This document shows, piece by piece, positions 7,000-14,293 of a DNA stretch of 64,000 bases. Under the pieces are notes generated by a model. It had not been told where the DNA came from, did not search any database, and saw only the letters and a program-made list of their open reading frames with translations. Each line of letters begins with the position of its first letter. The first letter of the stretch is position 1. This DNA comes from a virus: IMG/VR virus record IMGVR_UViG_3300034198_015569, positions 24,428-88,427 of that record. One strand, written 5' to 3'. The position numbers were made by a program, and so were the translations under genes.

Positions 7000-7329
7000 A
7001 TGGATTATATGTTAGCTCATGAATTTGAGAAACTGTCTAAAAATAAACTATCTAATGAAAAGTCTAAAGAATTAATTTGGAATAACAAAGATATTGATAT
7101 TGATTATCTTTATCCTAAGATAGTTTGTTGTGTCAATCGTCTTATTTCCAAAAAAACTCTAAACACTGAAGATTTGCGTTATTGGCACAGATTACTTTTG
7201 GATATCGCTGCTTATAAGAAAGATACGCCGTATTCTGAAAGATTTTTAGGTATAGCAGATTTGATCAGAACCCAAGTGTATTTTCGTGAAATTAAATACG
7301 AAAATAAAATGGATAATTTTTCAAAATAA
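7000..7329 (+). CDS. Hypothetical protein, 109 aa
   Basis: Not recognised. Helical and charged, with a VCCVNRLISKK segment in the middle and no membrane helix. AGGAAATATC precedes ATG at a good distance. First of a run of small coupled genes to 8939. Confidence 0.75.
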   Translation: MDYMLAHEFEKLSKNKLSNEKSKELIWNNKDIDIDYLYPKIVCCVNRLISKKTLNTEDLRYWHRLLLDIAAYKKDTPYSERFLGIADLIRTQVYFREIKYENKMDNFSK

Positions 7330-7341
7330 TAAGATTTATGT

Positions 7342-7812
7342 ATGAATGATTTTAATCTTCAAGTCTTACGCACTATAGATAAGTACGATAAGATTGGGGC
7401 TGATGGAGTGTTTAGACTTCTTACGGATGGAATGAAAGATAAAGAATCCGGTGCTTATATTCCTGGGGTTGGATTAGATAAAGTAAATGCTACTTTACTT
7501 GTTGAGTTTATACAAACCACTGGTAATTCTAATGAAGAAACATTAGAAAACATGGAAAAGTGGTTTTCAAAAGCCGCTAAGATAAAAAATCGAATTGATT
7601 TAATGATCCTTATGGAAGAAACTGTAATAGACTCTAAGGGAACCACTTTGTGGGATATTTTAATTCATATGTCTCAAAATGAAAATGAAACTTGGGAAAA
7701 CGGTGGTAGACCTAAAAATATTGCTTGGGCATTAGATGACATTTTAGAATCTGACATGAACTATATACAGTTTTTAAATAAACCCCCATCCATAGGCATA
7801 GAAAATGATTGA
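7342..7812 (+). CDS. Hypothetical protein, 156 aa
   Basis: Not recognised. Acidic N-terminal helix, then GVFRLLTDGMKDKESGAYIPGVGLDKV and a C-terminal WENGGRPKNIAWALDDI. Its 3' end overlaps the next start by eight bases. The next gene looks like a synthetase core, so the two may act together, but nothing in this protein shows a fold. Confidence 0.75.
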   Translation: MNDFNLQVLRTIDKYDKIGADGVFRLLTDGMKDKESGAYIPGVGLDKVNATLLVEFIQTTGNSNEETLENMEKWFSKAAKIKNRIDLMILMEETVIDSKGTTLWDILIHMSQNENETWENGGRPKNIAWALDDILESDMNYIQFLNKPPSIGIEND

Positions 7813-8359
7813 TTATAAACTCCTTCACGAATCTATTCTTCACTATGAAGAAGCCGGGTTTCGACGTATTGAAGCTCCCTGGCTTGTATCAGAAGCTATC
7901 AATGATATTACTTGTCCTGCATGGGCAGGAAAATATCATGTCATTAAAGGCGACAAGAAAAAGACCTTTGTGGCGAGTGGAGAACAGTCATTTCTTTATT
8001 TAATTAATAAGGGATTTCTACCAACTTCCGGTAAATACCAGACGATTACTCCTTGTATGCGTAATGATGATTTTGATACAACGCATACTAAATATTTTAT
8101 TAAAAATGAATTGATTTCATATGGACCATATGTATCCGAAAAGCATGTTGAGCCTATCATGACAGATGCTCTTGAATTCTTTTCAAAATATGTGATTAAG
8201 AATTTTATTAAGATAGTAAAGACAGCCGAAGGGTTCGATCTTGAATACCGAGGGGTGGAGATTGGTTCCTATGGATATAGAGAATGCTTATTCACCAAAT
8301 GGATTTACGCAACCGGCTTGGCAGAACCAAGATTTTCTCGTATGATATATGGAAATTGA
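7805..8359 (+). CDS. Class II aminoacyl-tRNA synthetase-like catalytic core, small
   Basis: 184 aa. It starts GFRRIEAPWLVSEAINDIT as in motif 1 regions, then VASGEQSFLYLINKGFLP, then TPCMRNDDFDTTHTKYFIKNELI, which has the form of motif 2 (R, F-D, H, followed by K-x-E-L), and ends with GSYGYRE and GLAEPRF like motif 3. This is the pattern of Ser/Pro/Thr/AsnA-type class II catalytic domains, but the protein is far too short for a full synthetase and has no tRNA-binding domain. It may amino-acylate or ligate a small substrate, or serve the phage's unusual tRNAs. The fold is fairly likely; specificity is unknown. Confidence 0.55.
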   Translation: MIDYKLLHESILHYEEAGFRRIEAPWLVSEAINDITCPAWAGKYHVIKGDKKKTFVASGEQSFLYLINKGFLPTSGKYQTITPCMRNDDFDTTHTKYFIKNELISYGPYVSEKHVEPIMTDALEFFSKYVIKNFIKIVKTAEGFDLEYRGVEIGSYGYRECLFTKWIYATGLAEPRFSRMIYGN

Positions 8360-8602
8360 ATGAGTTATCATTTAACTAAAATACCAAAAGGAATATATGG
8401 AAAAGCGTCCAAAATAAAAGAGGAATATCTTGAATTTGAAGATGCCATTTATCAAGATAATCCTTTGATGGCTCTTCAAGAACTATCTGATATACTTGGT
8501 GCTATTGAGGCTTATTCCGCCGCCTATAATATGTCATTGAATGATCTTATTAAAATGAAGGAAGCAACTAAGCGAGCCTTCGAATCAGGACACCGAACAT
8601 GA
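8360..8602 (+). CDS. MazG-like nucleotide pyrophosphohydrolase
   Basis: 80 aa, starting directly after the previous stop. KIKEEYLEFEDA followed about 20 residues later by LQELSDILGAIEAY is the E-x-x-E ... E-x-x-D metal site of the all-alpha NTP pyrophosphatase superfamily (MazG, dUTPase-like). Such phage enzymes trim the nucleotide or alarmone pool. It is a single-domain short form; substrate not deducible. Confidence 0.75.
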   Translation: MSYHLTKIPKGIYGKASKIKEEYLEFEDAIYQDNPLMALQELSDILGAIEAYSAAYNMSLNDLIKMKEATKRAFESGHRT

Positions 8603-8790
8603 AAATTTGGTTTGTTATATTTCTTGTTATGATACTTTTAGCGATAGCAGTATTTTACACTACTGTCATTTTTAATATAGAAAAAACAAATTGGTGTAGT
8701 GAAAACAATTTCAACTCAATCTATATTGATAAAAGAGCATTTTGTGTTAATGAGCAAGGATTTGTATTTGTGCCAAACATTAAGGGATAA
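8599..8790 (+). CDS. Small inner-membrane protein, 63 aa
   Basis: Starts on ATGA overlap with the MazG gene. One N-terminal hydrophobic helix (residues 4-24, FVIFLVMILLAIAVFYTTVIF) followed by about 35 polar residues with two Cys, which would lie outside the cytoplasm. Could be a signal-anchor protein; function unknown. Confidence 0.7.
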   Translation: MKIWFVIFLVMILLAIAVFYTTVIFNIEKTNWCSENNFNSIYIDKRAFCVNEQGFVFVPNIKG

Positions 8791-8792
8791 TA

Positions 8793-8939
8793 GTGCAGTT
8801 AAAAATATTTATTTTCTTATTTCGAGATGATAAATCACTTCAATATCAAATTGCTGAAATTACAGCATATTCTAGACAAGAAGCGATTCGATATTTTGTC
8901 GAAACCCATCCTTTAACAGAGTATGAAATCATAACTTGA
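8793..8939 (+). CDS. Hypothetical protein, 48 aa, GTG start
   Basis: GTG at 8793 with AAGGGA about eight bases upstream opens a frame of 48 codons: it begins QLKIFIFLFRDDKSLQYQIA and ends TEYEIIT. Composition and codon use match neighbours. Cytoplasmic, mixed alpha/beta. No function assigned. Confidence 0.65.
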   Translation: MQLKIFIFLFRDDKSLQYQIAEITAYSRQEAIRYFVETHPLTEYEIIT

Positions 8940-8971
8940 ATAAATAGAGTCGAACAACTAGGAGGAAAGAT

Positions 8972-9319
8972 ATGTTCGACTTTGGATTAGGTAAGGTATG
9001 GTCTACACTAATAGTAATAGCATTAGCAATTGCTCTCTCTGGTGCCGCATTTTGGTATGTGTATAGTTGGGGATATAATGACGCACAGGCAAAATGTCAG
9101 GTTGCAGCATTAGAAGAAATAATTAAATCTAAAGAACGTGATTTGGCAGTTATTCAAAAGAAAGCTAACGAAGAGACGGTGACGAAAATTGAGCTTGACA
9201 AGAAGCTTAAAGCAAGAGAAGATGAACTAGAAGAATATAAGAGCAAACTTTCCGAAAACAATTCATGTATTGCAACTGATGCTGATGTGGAATACTTTAA
9301 CGGAAAGAAAAAGAAATGA
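8972..9319 (+). CDS. Inner-membrane spanin (Rz-like)
   Basis: 115 aa. A single N-terminal transmembrane helix (about residues 10-33) is followed by a long periplasmic coiled coil (residues 45-95, repeated Glu/Lys heptads, KELDKKLKAREDELEEYKS-like) and a Lys-rich end. It overlaps by four bases the following lipoprotein gene, the usual i-spanin/o-spanin arrangement. The pair bridges inner and outer membranes and fuses them at lysis of a Gram-negative host. TAGGAGGAAAG before ATG is a strong ribosome site. Confidence 0.8.
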   Translation: MFDFGLGKVWSTLIVIALAIALSGAAFWYVYSWGYNDAQAKCQVAALEEIIKSKERDLAVIQKKANEETVTKIELDKKLKAREDELEEYKSKLSENNSCIATDADVEYFNGKKKK

Positions 9320-9570
9320 AGAAAGTATTAATTGTATTTTTATTGGGTATTGTATTAGCCGGATGTGAACAAACAGTTCCAAAACCCGAGCTTAAAATTA
9401 CACTCCCTCCACCACCTTCCTTTTGTGATAAGGTGGACCTTCCAAAATTAAAGAAAGGTGAAGATATTCGTGTATTTGCTGGACGATTAAAAGTGTTTGC
9501 AGAATCACGAAATGATGATCTATCATCATGTCGTAAATGGATTGAAGACTTAGCTAAAGAATATCAGTAA
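9316..9570 (+). CDS. Outer-membrane lipoprotein spanin (Rz1-like)
   Basis: 84 aa. Signal peptide ending in a lipobox (GIVLAGC, Cys at 17), then a Pro-rich stretch (ITLPPPPSF) typical of o-spanins, two later Cys, and a helical C-terminus. Start is the ATGA overlap with the i-spanin. The mature protein would be anchored in the outer membrane and contact the i-spanin coiled coil. Confidence 0.8.
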   Translation: MKKVLIVFLLGIVLAGCEQTVPKPELKITLPPPPSFCDKVDLPKLKKGEDIRVFAGRLKVFAESRNDDLSSCRKWIEDLAKEYQ

Positions 9571-9584
9571 AGGAAATTTTTATT

Positions 9585-9935
9585 ATGGATAAAGTGGTTA
9601 TTACTCTTACCGTTTCAGATATTGATCCTAAAATCCCTTCAATTTCAATTCCAATCCTATTGGTTGAAAGTGAGGAAATCGCACAAGATTTGGTTAATCG
9701 TATTCGAACTACTTTTAATGATATTAATGCCAAATCCCGCCAAAGATATGAACCCCTTCTTATTAAAGCTATGGAAGACCAAGATAAAGATACACAGAGA
9801 CTCCTTGTAAGTCAGATTTGTAAAGAATATGATGATGCTTTAAAGCAATATAATGTTCCTACTAATTATTTCTCTTGGATACATACTGTTGATATTAAAT
9901 TCATGGCATTTTATGTGAAGAATTGGGAAAATTGA
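9585..9935 (+). CDS. Hypothetical protein, 116 aa
   Basis: Not recognised. Starts VVITLTVSDIDPKIPSISIPILLV, a beta-rich edge, followed by helical charged sequence. AAAGGAAATT precedes ATG. No membrane helix. Follows the spanins but nothing ties it to lysis. Confidence 0.75.
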   Translation: MDKVVITLTVSDIDPKIPSISIPILLVESEEIAQDLVNRIRTTFNDINAKSRQRYEPLLIKAMEDQDKDTQRLLVSQICKEYDDALKQYNVPTNYFSWIHTVDIKFMAFYVKNWEN

Positions 9936-9936
9936 A

Positions 9937-10215
9937 TTGAAAATTTATAATATTGTAAGACGATTGATTGGCTGGAAGGATAGTTATTCTGAAACAATTA
10001 TTCTAAGAGCCTTTACCAATAAGGAGTCTGCCGAAACATGGCAGACTCGTAGAATCGAGCTTTACGATGCTGGAACTGTTGCGCTTAGCACTAATGATGA
10101 TGAAAAAATTCAATTGGCCTTTCTTGACATTGAAGCCCATGGTATTCCCCCGGTAAGTCTCGATATTTACATGGCTGAACGTTTTTATATTTGCGAAACG
10201 GAATTATATAAATGA
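9937..10215 (+). CDS. Hypothetical protein, 92 aa, TTG start
   Basis: TTG one base after the previous stop is the only start that keeps the whole frame (KIYNIVRRLIGWKDSYSETI). Mixed alpha/beta, no membrane segment. Ends in an ATGA overlap with the deoxyribosyltransferase gene. No function assigned. Confidence 0.65.
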   Translation: MKIYNIVRRLIGWKDSYSETIILRAFTNKESAETWQTRRIELYDAGTVALSTNDDEKIQLAFLDIEAHGIPPVSLDIYMAERFYICETELYK

Positions 10216-10661
10216 AATTATATTTTGCTGGACCTTCAGTTTTCCTTAAAAACGGACAATCAGAAATTACAGGTAATTTTTTAAAGAATCTTGCGTTGCG
10301 TTATGGAGCCACTGGTTTTTATCCCGGTGATTTCTCTTCAACTGATCCTGGAAAAATTTACGATAACTGTGTTTCAAACCTATTTGATTCTAATGCTATT
10401 ATTGCCGATATTGGTAGTTGGCGTGGTGCCGAGATGGATGTTGGAACAGCCGTCGAAATCGGAATTGCAATTGGAAAAAATATCCCAATTTATGGATATG
10501 CAGAAGATTGGGATATTCCGCTTGTTGACAAACTTCCTCCTTCAGTTGATTATGATACAGAAAATTTTGGATTTCCACAAAATCTAATGGTTATTTTTTC
10601 TTGTGTTGAAATCTTTGAAACAGCAGAAGAAGCCGTAAAAGCTGCCACTAAAAGAAGATAA
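10212..10661 (+). CDS. Nucleoside 2-deoxyribosyltransferase
   Basis: 149 aa. Opens KLYFAGPSVF and later has IIADIGSWRGAEMDVGTAVE, IGIAIGKNIPIYGY: the substrate loop and the D-x-G-T-x-E active-site helix with catalytic Glu of the NDT family. These enzymes swap bases between deoxynucleosides and are used by phages for dNTP salvage or modified-base supply. Length matches the family. A more distant relative lies at 21485-21979. Confidence 0.85.
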   Translation: MKLYFAGPSVFLKNGQSEITGNFLKNLALRYGATGFYPGDFSSTDPGKIYDNCVSNLFDSNAIIADIGSWRGAEMDVGTAVEIGIAIGKNIPIYGYAEDWDIPLVDKLPPSVDYDTENFGFPQNLMVIFSCVEIFETAEEAVKAATKRR

Positions 10662-10662
10662 T

Positions 10663-10995
10663 ATGAGCAAACGTCATAGTTTACTTTCAAGAATTAAAAA
10701 AAGAAAATGGGGAAATGAATTAATAGAAACGAATAAAAACTGTTTCTATTGTGATACTCCATTTAACGATTTTAATGAATATGATCGAATGACGGGAGAC
10801 CATATTATTCCAAAGTGTCGTGGAGGAAAAATTGTAGAACATAATATTGTTCTTGCGTGTAATATGTGTAATGCGGTAAAAGACAACACAGATTTTATTA
10901 AATTCTATATGTTTGCACAATTATATATCAAGCATAATAGAATGAATAGTATTTCAAAATTAAATCATGAATATAGGAGAATACGAAATGGATAA
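10663..10995 (+). CDS. HNH endonuclease (free-standing)
   Basis: 110 aa. CFYCDTPF, then GDHIIPKCRGGKIVEHNIVLACNMC-type sequence: paired CxxC zinc ligands around the HNH core (D-H, N, and N-x-x-K). Basic N-terminus (KRHSLLSRIKKRKWGNE). Probably a homing nuclease inserted between small genes. It overlaps the next gene by eight bases. Confidence 0.85.
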   Translation: MSKRHSLLSRIKKRKWGNELIETNKNCFYCDTPFNDFNEYDRMTGDHIIPKCRGGKIVEHNIVLACNMCNAVKDNTDFIKFYMFAQLYIKHNRMNSISKLNHEYRRIRNG

Positions 10996-11239
10996 GTTGG
11001 TTACTGTACTTGGTGGAATTCTATTGGTTGGTCTGATTCTTACTCTAGGTGCTTTAGTTGGACCTTTGGTAGGAGCTTTCGTAGGTTGGGTTCTTTCATG
11101 GGCCATGCCAACGTGGATTTCCGGTGGATTTGCTGCTTTTGGATTAAATGTCAATCCTGATCAGTTTGTGGCAGTTGGCGCCATGCTTGGATTTGTTGGT
11201 GCATTTCTCAGAAGTACCGGACAATCAAATAAGTCTTGA
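10988..11239 (+). CDS. Small membrane protein with three hydrophobic segments, 83 aa
   Basis: AGGAGAAT in the HNH gene end places the start at ATG 10988 rather than 10967. LVTVLGGILLVGLILTLGALVG and two further hydrophobic stretches suggest two or three membrane helices with Gly-rich packing. Holin-like in size, but no lysis neighbour is adjacent. Confidence 0.7.
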   Translation: MDKLVTVLGGILLVGLILTLGALVGPLVGAFVGWVLSWAMPTWISGGFAAFGLNVNPDQFVAVGAMLGFVGAFLRSTGQSNKS

Positions 11240-11263
11240 CCCTAAAATAAATTAGTATATTAT
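11236..11263 (+). promoter_or_regulatory. Sigma70-type promoter
   Basis: TTGACC at 11236-11241, 16-base spacer, TATTAT at 11258-11263; it overlaps the end of the membrane-protein gene and leads into two small genes and a tRNA. Confidence 0.55.
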
Positions 11264-11290
11264 GTAATAACAATTTGGGGGGAGAATCGT

Positions 11291-11485
11291 ATGGACATTA
11301 TTCTTAATGTTGAATATATTTCTGCTTCCAAATTGTGGCATGGTTATACACAAGAAACTGATGGGATTGAATTTATTTTTGCAGTGGCAGGTTGCCAAAC
11401 TCTGGATGAACTGATAGAATGTATGAACTATTTGGCTAATGAAAAAGGTAAAATTGTTTCGTTTATTATAAATAGGATTAAGTAA
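11291..11485 (+). CDS. Hypothetical protein, 64 aa
   Basis: Not recognised. GGGGGGAG eight bases before ATG is a very strong ribosome site. Short mixed alpha/beta protein (IILNVEYISASKLWHG...). Shares one base of its stop with the next ATG. Confidence 0.7.
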   Translation: MDIILNVEYISASKLWHGYTQETDGIEFIFAVAGCQTLDELIECMNYLANEKGKIVSFIINRIK

Positions 11486-11688
11486 TGATTACGGAACGTG
11501 ATGTATATAAAGTAATTAAAGAACTTATAGAATTTCCTTTTCCACAAGTTTGTGTACATCATGCCGCAGGAAAGCTCATTACAATGCTTGAAAATTGTGG
11601 ATATGAGATTGACAATGATTTGGTACACTCTATAGTGTTTGCTGAAGATGAAAAATCATTAGCAATGTTGGAAGATAAAATTAAATGA
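11485..11688 (+). CDS. Hypothetical protein, 67 aa
   Basis: Not recognised. Starts on the previous stop (TAATG). Helical, with VCVHHAAGKLITMLENCGYEI in the centre. No membrane helix. It ends ten bases before a tRNA-like gene. Confidence 0.7.
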   Translation: MITERDVYKVIKELIEFPFPQVCVHHAAGKLITMLENCGYEIDNDLVHSIVFAEDEKSLAMLEDKIK

Positions 11689-11697
11689 AATTTTGAT

Positions 11698-11790
11698 GGC
11701 TGCGGGTGTAGGACACGGGAGGTGCTTATAACACCTTATAGTCCGCAGATAACGGATTCCAACTAGGATCGATACCTAGCGCAGTCACCA
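11698..11790 (+). tRNA. tRNA-like gene, anticodon UAU by fold, long variable arm
   Basis: Acceptor GGCTGCG/CGCAGTC with ACCA. Anticodon arm AGGTG-CTTATAA-CACCT gives UAU (Ile AUA). Variable arm GTCCG-CAGATAA-CGGAT is class II length, odd for Ile. T-loop is ATCGATA with A instead of T at 54. The D-arm is reduced to GTGT-AGG-ACAC. Real tRNA body, identity uncertain. Confidence 0.6.
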
Positions 11791-11795
11791 TGATT

Positions 11796-12455
11796 TCATT
11801 TTATTGAAAGTTTCCAGCCATATTTTGAATATTGAGGAAATTGATTTTGTTTAATTTCTTTTATAATATCATTTTTTTCTATTCGAATTAATTTATAGTT
11901 TCGTTTCTTTTTTATTTTAATAGGCGGATTAGGATTGTTTTTATACTTATAAATTCTATCTGATGTATGTGCTGATTTTCCGTTATTTTTAGCAATTTGC
12001 TTCCATTCATCACTTTGAAAGTATGATTTATCTCTATTTTGATTGACAATCTTCATTGTATTTGAAATTTTTTGGCGTCTATCAATATCAGCCTCTCTAT
12101 CATATGTGGCTTTACGATATGTAGATATATCCTTACGAATAGTTTCATATAAACGAGAACATATTACTCTTTGAGATTGATGTTTATTATTTCGTCGGAA
12201 TGCTGTAACTGCCCAAGCTAACTTAAACCAAATATCAGTATTCTTCTCTACCATCTTGGTTAAAAGAATATGACAAATAAAGTGTTCTTTAGCGGAGAGT
12301 AAAACTAAATTGTTTTTGGTATTGTTTCCACCCAAACATTTAGGTATGATATGATGCTTTTCAAAATAATCGATAGAATTTTTAACTCTATTTTGTGATA
12401 TTGCATTAGAGATAATTTTATAATACCAAATGTAATATTTGTTGTTTAAAAACAT
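11796..12455 (-). CDS. HNH homing endonuclease, antisense
   Basis: 219 aa on the minus strand, six bases from one tRNA and about 80 from the next. HHIIPKCLGGNNTKNNLVLLSAKEHFICHILL is the HNH core of a homing family that has this H-H-I-P and A-K-E-H-F-I-C-H signature, followed by a long basic DNA-binding tail with repeats of charged residues. An upstream ATG at 12479 is possible, but AAAGGATAAAT places the start at 12455. Its orientation and lower GC mark it as a later insert. Confidence 0.85.
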   Translation of the reverse strand: MFLNNKYYIWYYKIISNAISQNRVKNSIDYFEKHHIIPKCLGGNNTKNNLVLLSAKEHFICHILLTKMVEKNTDIWFKLAWAVTAFRRNNKHQSQRVICSRLYETIRKDISTYRKATYDREADIDRRQKISNTMKIVNQNRDKSYFQSDEWKQIAKNNGKSAHTSDRIYKYKNNPNPPIKIKKKRNYKLIRIEKNDIIKEIKQNQFPQYSKYGWKLSIK

Positions 12456-12495
12456 ATTTATCCTTTGTATCTGTTGCAAAATTATTTATAAGCAG

Positions 12496-12524
12496 TTGAC
12501 AGAAAATCGATAGTGATCTATAAA
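12496..12524 (+). promoter_or_regulatory. Promoter of the tRNA cluster
   Basis: TTGACA 12496-12501, exactly 17 bases, TATAAA 12519-12524; ten bases before tRNA-Leu. The same layout stands before other tRNA groups here. Confidence 0.75.
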
Positions 12525-12533
12525 TAAATTCAA

Positions 12534-12611
12534 GCCTCTGTAGTCCAATTGGCAGGAGACAGCACCCTCAAAACGTGTACAGTATCGGTTCGAATCCGAT
12601 TGGAGGCACCA
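12534..12611 (+). tRNA. tRNA-Leu(CAA)
   Basis: Acceptor GCCTCTG/TGGAGGC, D-arm GTC...GAC, anticodon loop CTCAAAA, T-arm ATCGG-TTCGAAT-CCGAT, encoded ACCA. The variable loop has only five bases, whereas bacterial leucine tRNAs normally have a long arm; a C-C mismatch closes the anticodon loop. Confidence 0.8.
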
Positions 12612-12616
12612 AATTA

Positions 12617-12693
12617 GCGCATATAGTCCAACGGCAGGAGACAAGGCACTTAAAATGCCTACAGTGTTGGTTCGAATCCAACTATGCGCACCA
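12617..12693 (+). tRNA. tRNA-Leu(UAA)
   Basis: Acceptor GCGCATA/TATGCGC, anticodon arm AGGCA-CTTAAAA-TGCCT, T-arm GTTGG-TTCGAAT-CCAAC, encoded ACCA. All stems are perfect. Again a five-base variable loop rather than the long arm usual for Leu. D-arm nearly identical to the previous tRNA, so the two are duplicates that diverged. Confidence 0.9.
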
Positions 12694-12718
12694 TTAAATT
12701 AATGATCCTGTGAATAAT

Positions 12719-12805
12719 GAGATTGTGGGTTCATGCGAATTCAGGCACAGCACGAATACTTAAAATATTCGACCTTTGTGGGTTCGATTCCCACCAATCT
12801 CACCA
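12719..12805 (+). tRNA. tRNA with anticodon UAA and aberrant D region
   Basis: Acceptor GAGATTG/CAATCTC, anticodon arm GAATA-CTTAAAA-TATTC, T-arm GTGGG-TTCGATT-CCCAC, ACCA. Between acceptor and anticodon arm lie 28 bases (TGC...GCA stem inside) instead of about 19, so the D-arm is atypical. Likely Leu(UAA). Confidence 0.7.
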
Positions 12806-12816
12806 ATTTCCCTTTT

Positions 12817-12891
12817 GCGGTTGTAGCTCAATGGTAGAGCAGGGCCTTCTAAACGCCATGGTAGTGGGTTCGAATCCCACCTACCGCACCA
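12817..12891 (+). tRNA. tRNA, anticodon CUA by standard numbering (possible amber suppressor)
   Basis: Acceptor GCGGTTG/CTACCGC (one mismatch), D-arm GCTC-AATGGTA-GAGC, T-arm GTGGG-TTCGAAT-CCCAC, ACCA. Spacing from D- to T-stem is the usual 23 bases, which puts TTCTAAA in the anticodon loop and CTA at 34-36. Shifting by one base would read UCU (Arg), but stem pairing is then lost. The anticodon stem has a C-C mismatch next to the loop, as in tRNA-Leu(CAA) nearby. Confidence 0.6.
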
Positions 12892-12914
12892 TTCTTACAA
12901 AGGATACTTATATT

Positions 12915-13109
12915 ATGAATTCTTTTCTAAAAGGTTTTTTCAATGGCATTCTTGACTCCTGTGTTATTTTTTGCCCTCTAATTTGTAGTATAAATCTAGT
13001 TTTCGTTCCATCGCTATCTATTGTATGGATGCCTGCTGCTATTTTAGGTGGACTAATTCTAGCCAATGAAATTCGCAAAGGTTCGTTTGATTATATTGTA
13101 AATAAATAA
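12915..13109 (+). CDS. Small membrane protein, 64 aa, between two tRNAs
   Basis: AAAGGATACTT precedes ATG 12915. A longer frame from 12717 runs through tRNA sequence and is rejected. Two hydrophobic segments (SCVIFCPLICSINLVFV and VWMPAAILGGLILA) suggest a two-helix inner-membrane protein. Its stop abuts the next tRNA. Unknown role. Confidence 0.7.
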   Translation: MNSFLKGFFNGILDSCVIFCPLICSINLVFVPSLSIVWMPAAILGGLILANEIRKGSFDYIVNK

Positions 13110-13186
13110 GTCCCTGTAGCTCAATTGGTTAGAGCCATCCGCTCATAACGGATCGGTTGTAGGTTCAAGTCCTACCGGGGACACCA
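13110..13186 (+). tRNA. tRNA-Met(CAU)
   Basis: Acceptor GTCCCTG/CGGGGAC, D-arm GCTC-AATTGGTTA-GAGC, anticodon arm ATCCG-CTCATAA-CGGAT, T-arm GTAGG-TTCAAGT-CCTAC, ACCA. Canonical in every arm. Could be elongator Met or, if C34 is modified to lysidine, Ile. Confidence 0.9.
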
Positions 13187-13473
13187 ATTCCTTTTCCTTA
13201 ATATTCATCTCTTCTTCAACCAAGATATCCATCGTTTAAATCTTCGGTTTGATGTTTGCCAATATAAATTTTTCCATTTGCACGACAGGTGGTTTTGTAT
13301 ATGGTATAAAACACAGACGCTTCCTAATTGTTGTTTGTCTGTGTATTTAGCACAGAGTGCTAATTTAAGCCGATAAGCTGGCCCTAGGGTCGCAAGACTT
13401 AGCTTATCGAAATTCACATAGGGCACAATTTAAAACAAAAAGCCCGTGCCCTAAAAGACACGGAAACTTAAAA
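13187..13473 (+). other. Gene-free stretch with four hairpins
   Basis: Nearly 290 bases with no convincing ORF. Stems: ACACAGAC/GTCTGTGT (13311-13344), AGCAC/GTGCT (13349-13361), GATAAGCT/AGCTTATC (13372-13408) and AGGGCAC/GTGCCCT (13420-13452). They stand in line before the RlpA-like gene and may form a structured leader or a small RNA. Confidence 0.55.
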
Positions 13474-13827
13474 ATGAAAAAGTATCTAATCATCTTCACC
13501 GCCGTTTTTCTTGGCGGTTGCCAGACAACGGAATCTGGAGTTCTTAAAAAGTATACCGCAACATCTTCTTATTATTGGCAGGGAAGCAAAACAGCAAGCG
13601 GCGAAAGATTTAATCCTCATGGATTGACGGCGGCGCATAAAAGGTATAGTTTTGGAACTAGATTGAGATTGACAAATCCAAAGAATAATCAATCGGTTGT
13701 CGTCAGAGTGAATGACCGTGGTCCTTTTATTAAGGGTCGTGATTTAGATGTTTCACTTGGTGCAGCTAATGCGCTTGGATTTCGTCAAGCTGGCGTAACT
13801 AATTTACATGTAGAGGTTTTAAAATAA
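13474..13827 (+). CDS. RlpA-like lipoprotein (double-psi beta-barrel)
   Basis: 117 aa. Lipoprotein signal ends FLGGC (Cys 16). The mature part is a compact DPBB domain: TATSSYYWQGSKTASGERFNP, GLTAAHKRYSFGTRLRLTN, VVVRVNDRGPFIKGRDLDVS. RlpA proteins are lytic transglycosylases acting on denuded peptidoglycan; the conserved D-R-G-P is present. No SPOR domain. In a phage it may assist lysis or cell-wall remodelling from the outer membrane. It starts after a structured leader without an evident strong ribosome site. Confidence 0.8.
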   Translation: MKKYLIIFTAVFLGGCQTTESGVLKKYTATSSYYWQGSKTASGERFNPHGLTAAHKRYSFGTRLRLTNPKNNQSVVVRVNDRGPFIKGRDLDVSLGAANALGFRQAGVTNLHVEVLK

Positions 13828-13833
13828 GAATTC

Positions 13834-14289
13834 ATGGGCGTCCGTAATTATCCAGAAACACCAAGAGTATACTTTGATATGGATGGAGTTCTAGCCGATT
13901 TCGAGAAAGCGGCAGGACATGAGGGAATCCATCCAAAACAATTTAAAGGTATACATGGAGCATATGCTATGTTGCCGGTTATTACGGGCGCCCAAGAGGC
14001 AGTAGAACGGGTTATTAAAATGGGATACGAAAGTTTCGTTTGCACGAAAATTCCTGATGAAAACCCTTCTGCTGCAACAGATAAAATTTGGTGGATTAAG
14101 AAAAAATTTCCCATGCTACATGGTAGGGTGTTCATCGTTCCCGATAAAGGAGCCATAGGAAGACCATGTGATTTTCTTATTGATGATCATTTAGAATGGG
14201 CTAATGCTCATAATTTTCCTGGCACTAAAATTCCATTTAATGGAGATTGGGATACAATCTTCAACGTCCTTCCAAATTATAAAGGATAA
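13834..14289 (+). CDS. 5'(3')-deoxyribonucleotidase (HAD superfamily)
   Basis: 151 aa. VYFDMDGVLADFE at residues 12-24 is HAD motif I of the NT5C group; SFVCTKIPDENP is near motif II, and PCDFLIDDHLEWANAH is motif IV. Enzymes of this group dephosphorylate deoxynucleoside monophosphates and tune dNTP pools. Length fits the small phage forms. Confidence 0.8.
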   Translation: MGVRNYPETPRVYFDMDGVLADFEKAAGHEGIHPKQFKGIHGAYAMLPVITGAQEAVERVIKMGYESFVCTKIPDENPSAATDKIWWIKKKFPMLHGRVFIVPDKGAIGRPCDFLIDDHLEWANAHNFPGTKIPFNGDWDTIFNVLPNYKG

Positions 14290-14293
14290 TATT

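Noticed and set aside
12717-13109. 130-codon frame across a tRNA
   Set aside because: The first 66 codons read tRNA sequence; a good ribosome site marks the true start at 12915.
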